From DASQZK01 sp963809925 (GTDB lineage: Bacteria > Bacteroidota > Bacteroidia > Bacteroidales > GCA-2748055), in contig CAWELH010000010.1 of assembly GCA_963809925.1 (NCBI GenBank), positions 1 to 64,000 on the forward strand: a stretch of 64,000 nt of DNA. Reading direction: 5' to 3'. Shown piece after piece: positions 63,977-64,000 of this stretch. A model generated the notes under the pieces. The model was given only the letters and a program-made list of their open reading frames with translations, searched no databases and was not told where the DNA came from. The position numbers and the translations under genes were made by a program. Position 1 is the stretch's first letter. The number at the start of each line of letters is the position of its first letter.

Positions 63977-64000
63977 ATGAGTAACAAAGCCTCTAAAATC
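63977..64000 (+). CDS. First trp biosynthesis gene, cut by the window end
   Basis: ATG at 63977 followed by eight codons (MSNKASKI) running off the edge, about 45 nt after the attenuator. By context it should be the first gene of a tryptophan operon (trpE or trpB are the usual first genes in this phylum); eight residues cannot decide. Confidence 0.6.

Overview
The window looks like the chromosome of a polysaccharide-degrading member of the Bacteroidota, probably a Bacteroidales/Marinilabiliales-type organism. Three things point there. Three proteins end in type IX secretion (T9SS) sorting domains. Many hydrolases are lipoproteins with an SPII lipobox. The two clearest promoters fit the Bacteroidota sigma pattern TTTG-N18/19-TAnnTTTG. 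No rRNA, tRNA, CRISPR array, prophage or intact insertion sequence was seen.

Layout. 1-1828 (+): the end of a sugar isomerase/epimerase gene and a DUF4380-like secreted protein. 1949-13000 (-): a beta-helix protein, a 2-hydroxyacid dehydrogenase, a GH36-type alpha-galactosidase and an SMP-30 lactonase in one run; then a lone receiver domain, an isochorismatase-like hydrolase, a secreted two-component-type beta-propeller, and a DoxX + Gfo/Idh/MocA pair. 13250-19812 (-): two large paralogues with an N-terminal membrane region, a DUF362-like domain, a CBM9-like domain and a T9SS tail. 20009-32887 (-): a glycan-degradation cluster (GH78, periplasmic TIM-barrel isomerase, GH28, SGNH esterase, CE1-type esterase, two GH2 beta-mannosidases). 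33569-33985 (-): a hotdog thioesterase. 34393-44706 (+): a sulfatase followed by GH78-like, GH106-like and six-hairpin glycosidase lipoproteins. 44767-51071: pirin, a GH116-like enzyme and a hybrid histidine kinase, with a 0.9-kb gene-poor gap. 51361-57401 (+): a frameshifted FG-GAP protein, a hypothetical secreted protein, a GH127 beta-L-arabinofuranosidase and an alpha/beta hydrolase. 57533-64000 (+): glutamate synthase gltB-gltD and the start of a tryptophan biosynthesis operon.

How it works together. The enzymes suggest stepwise removal of rhamnose, arabinofuranose, galacturonate, galactose, mannose, sulfate and ester groups from plant or algal cell-wall glycans, pectin-like and/or sulfated rhamnose-containing. 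Isomerase, dehydrogenase and lactonase genes would then handle the released sugars. No SusC/SusD pair and no linked HTCS, SARP or sigma/anti-sigma regulator is present, so uptake and control must be encoded elsewhere.

The most striking non-coding signals are two ribosome-dependent attenuators. The trp leader (63803-63930) encodes a short peptide with three Trp codons in a row and shows complete 1:2, 2:3 and 3:4 pairings. The gltB leader (57571-57705) has the same three-way architecture, but its peptide contains no Glu or Gln codon, so the signal it reads is unclear. The two DUF362/CBM9/T9SS paralogues are the most unusual proteins.
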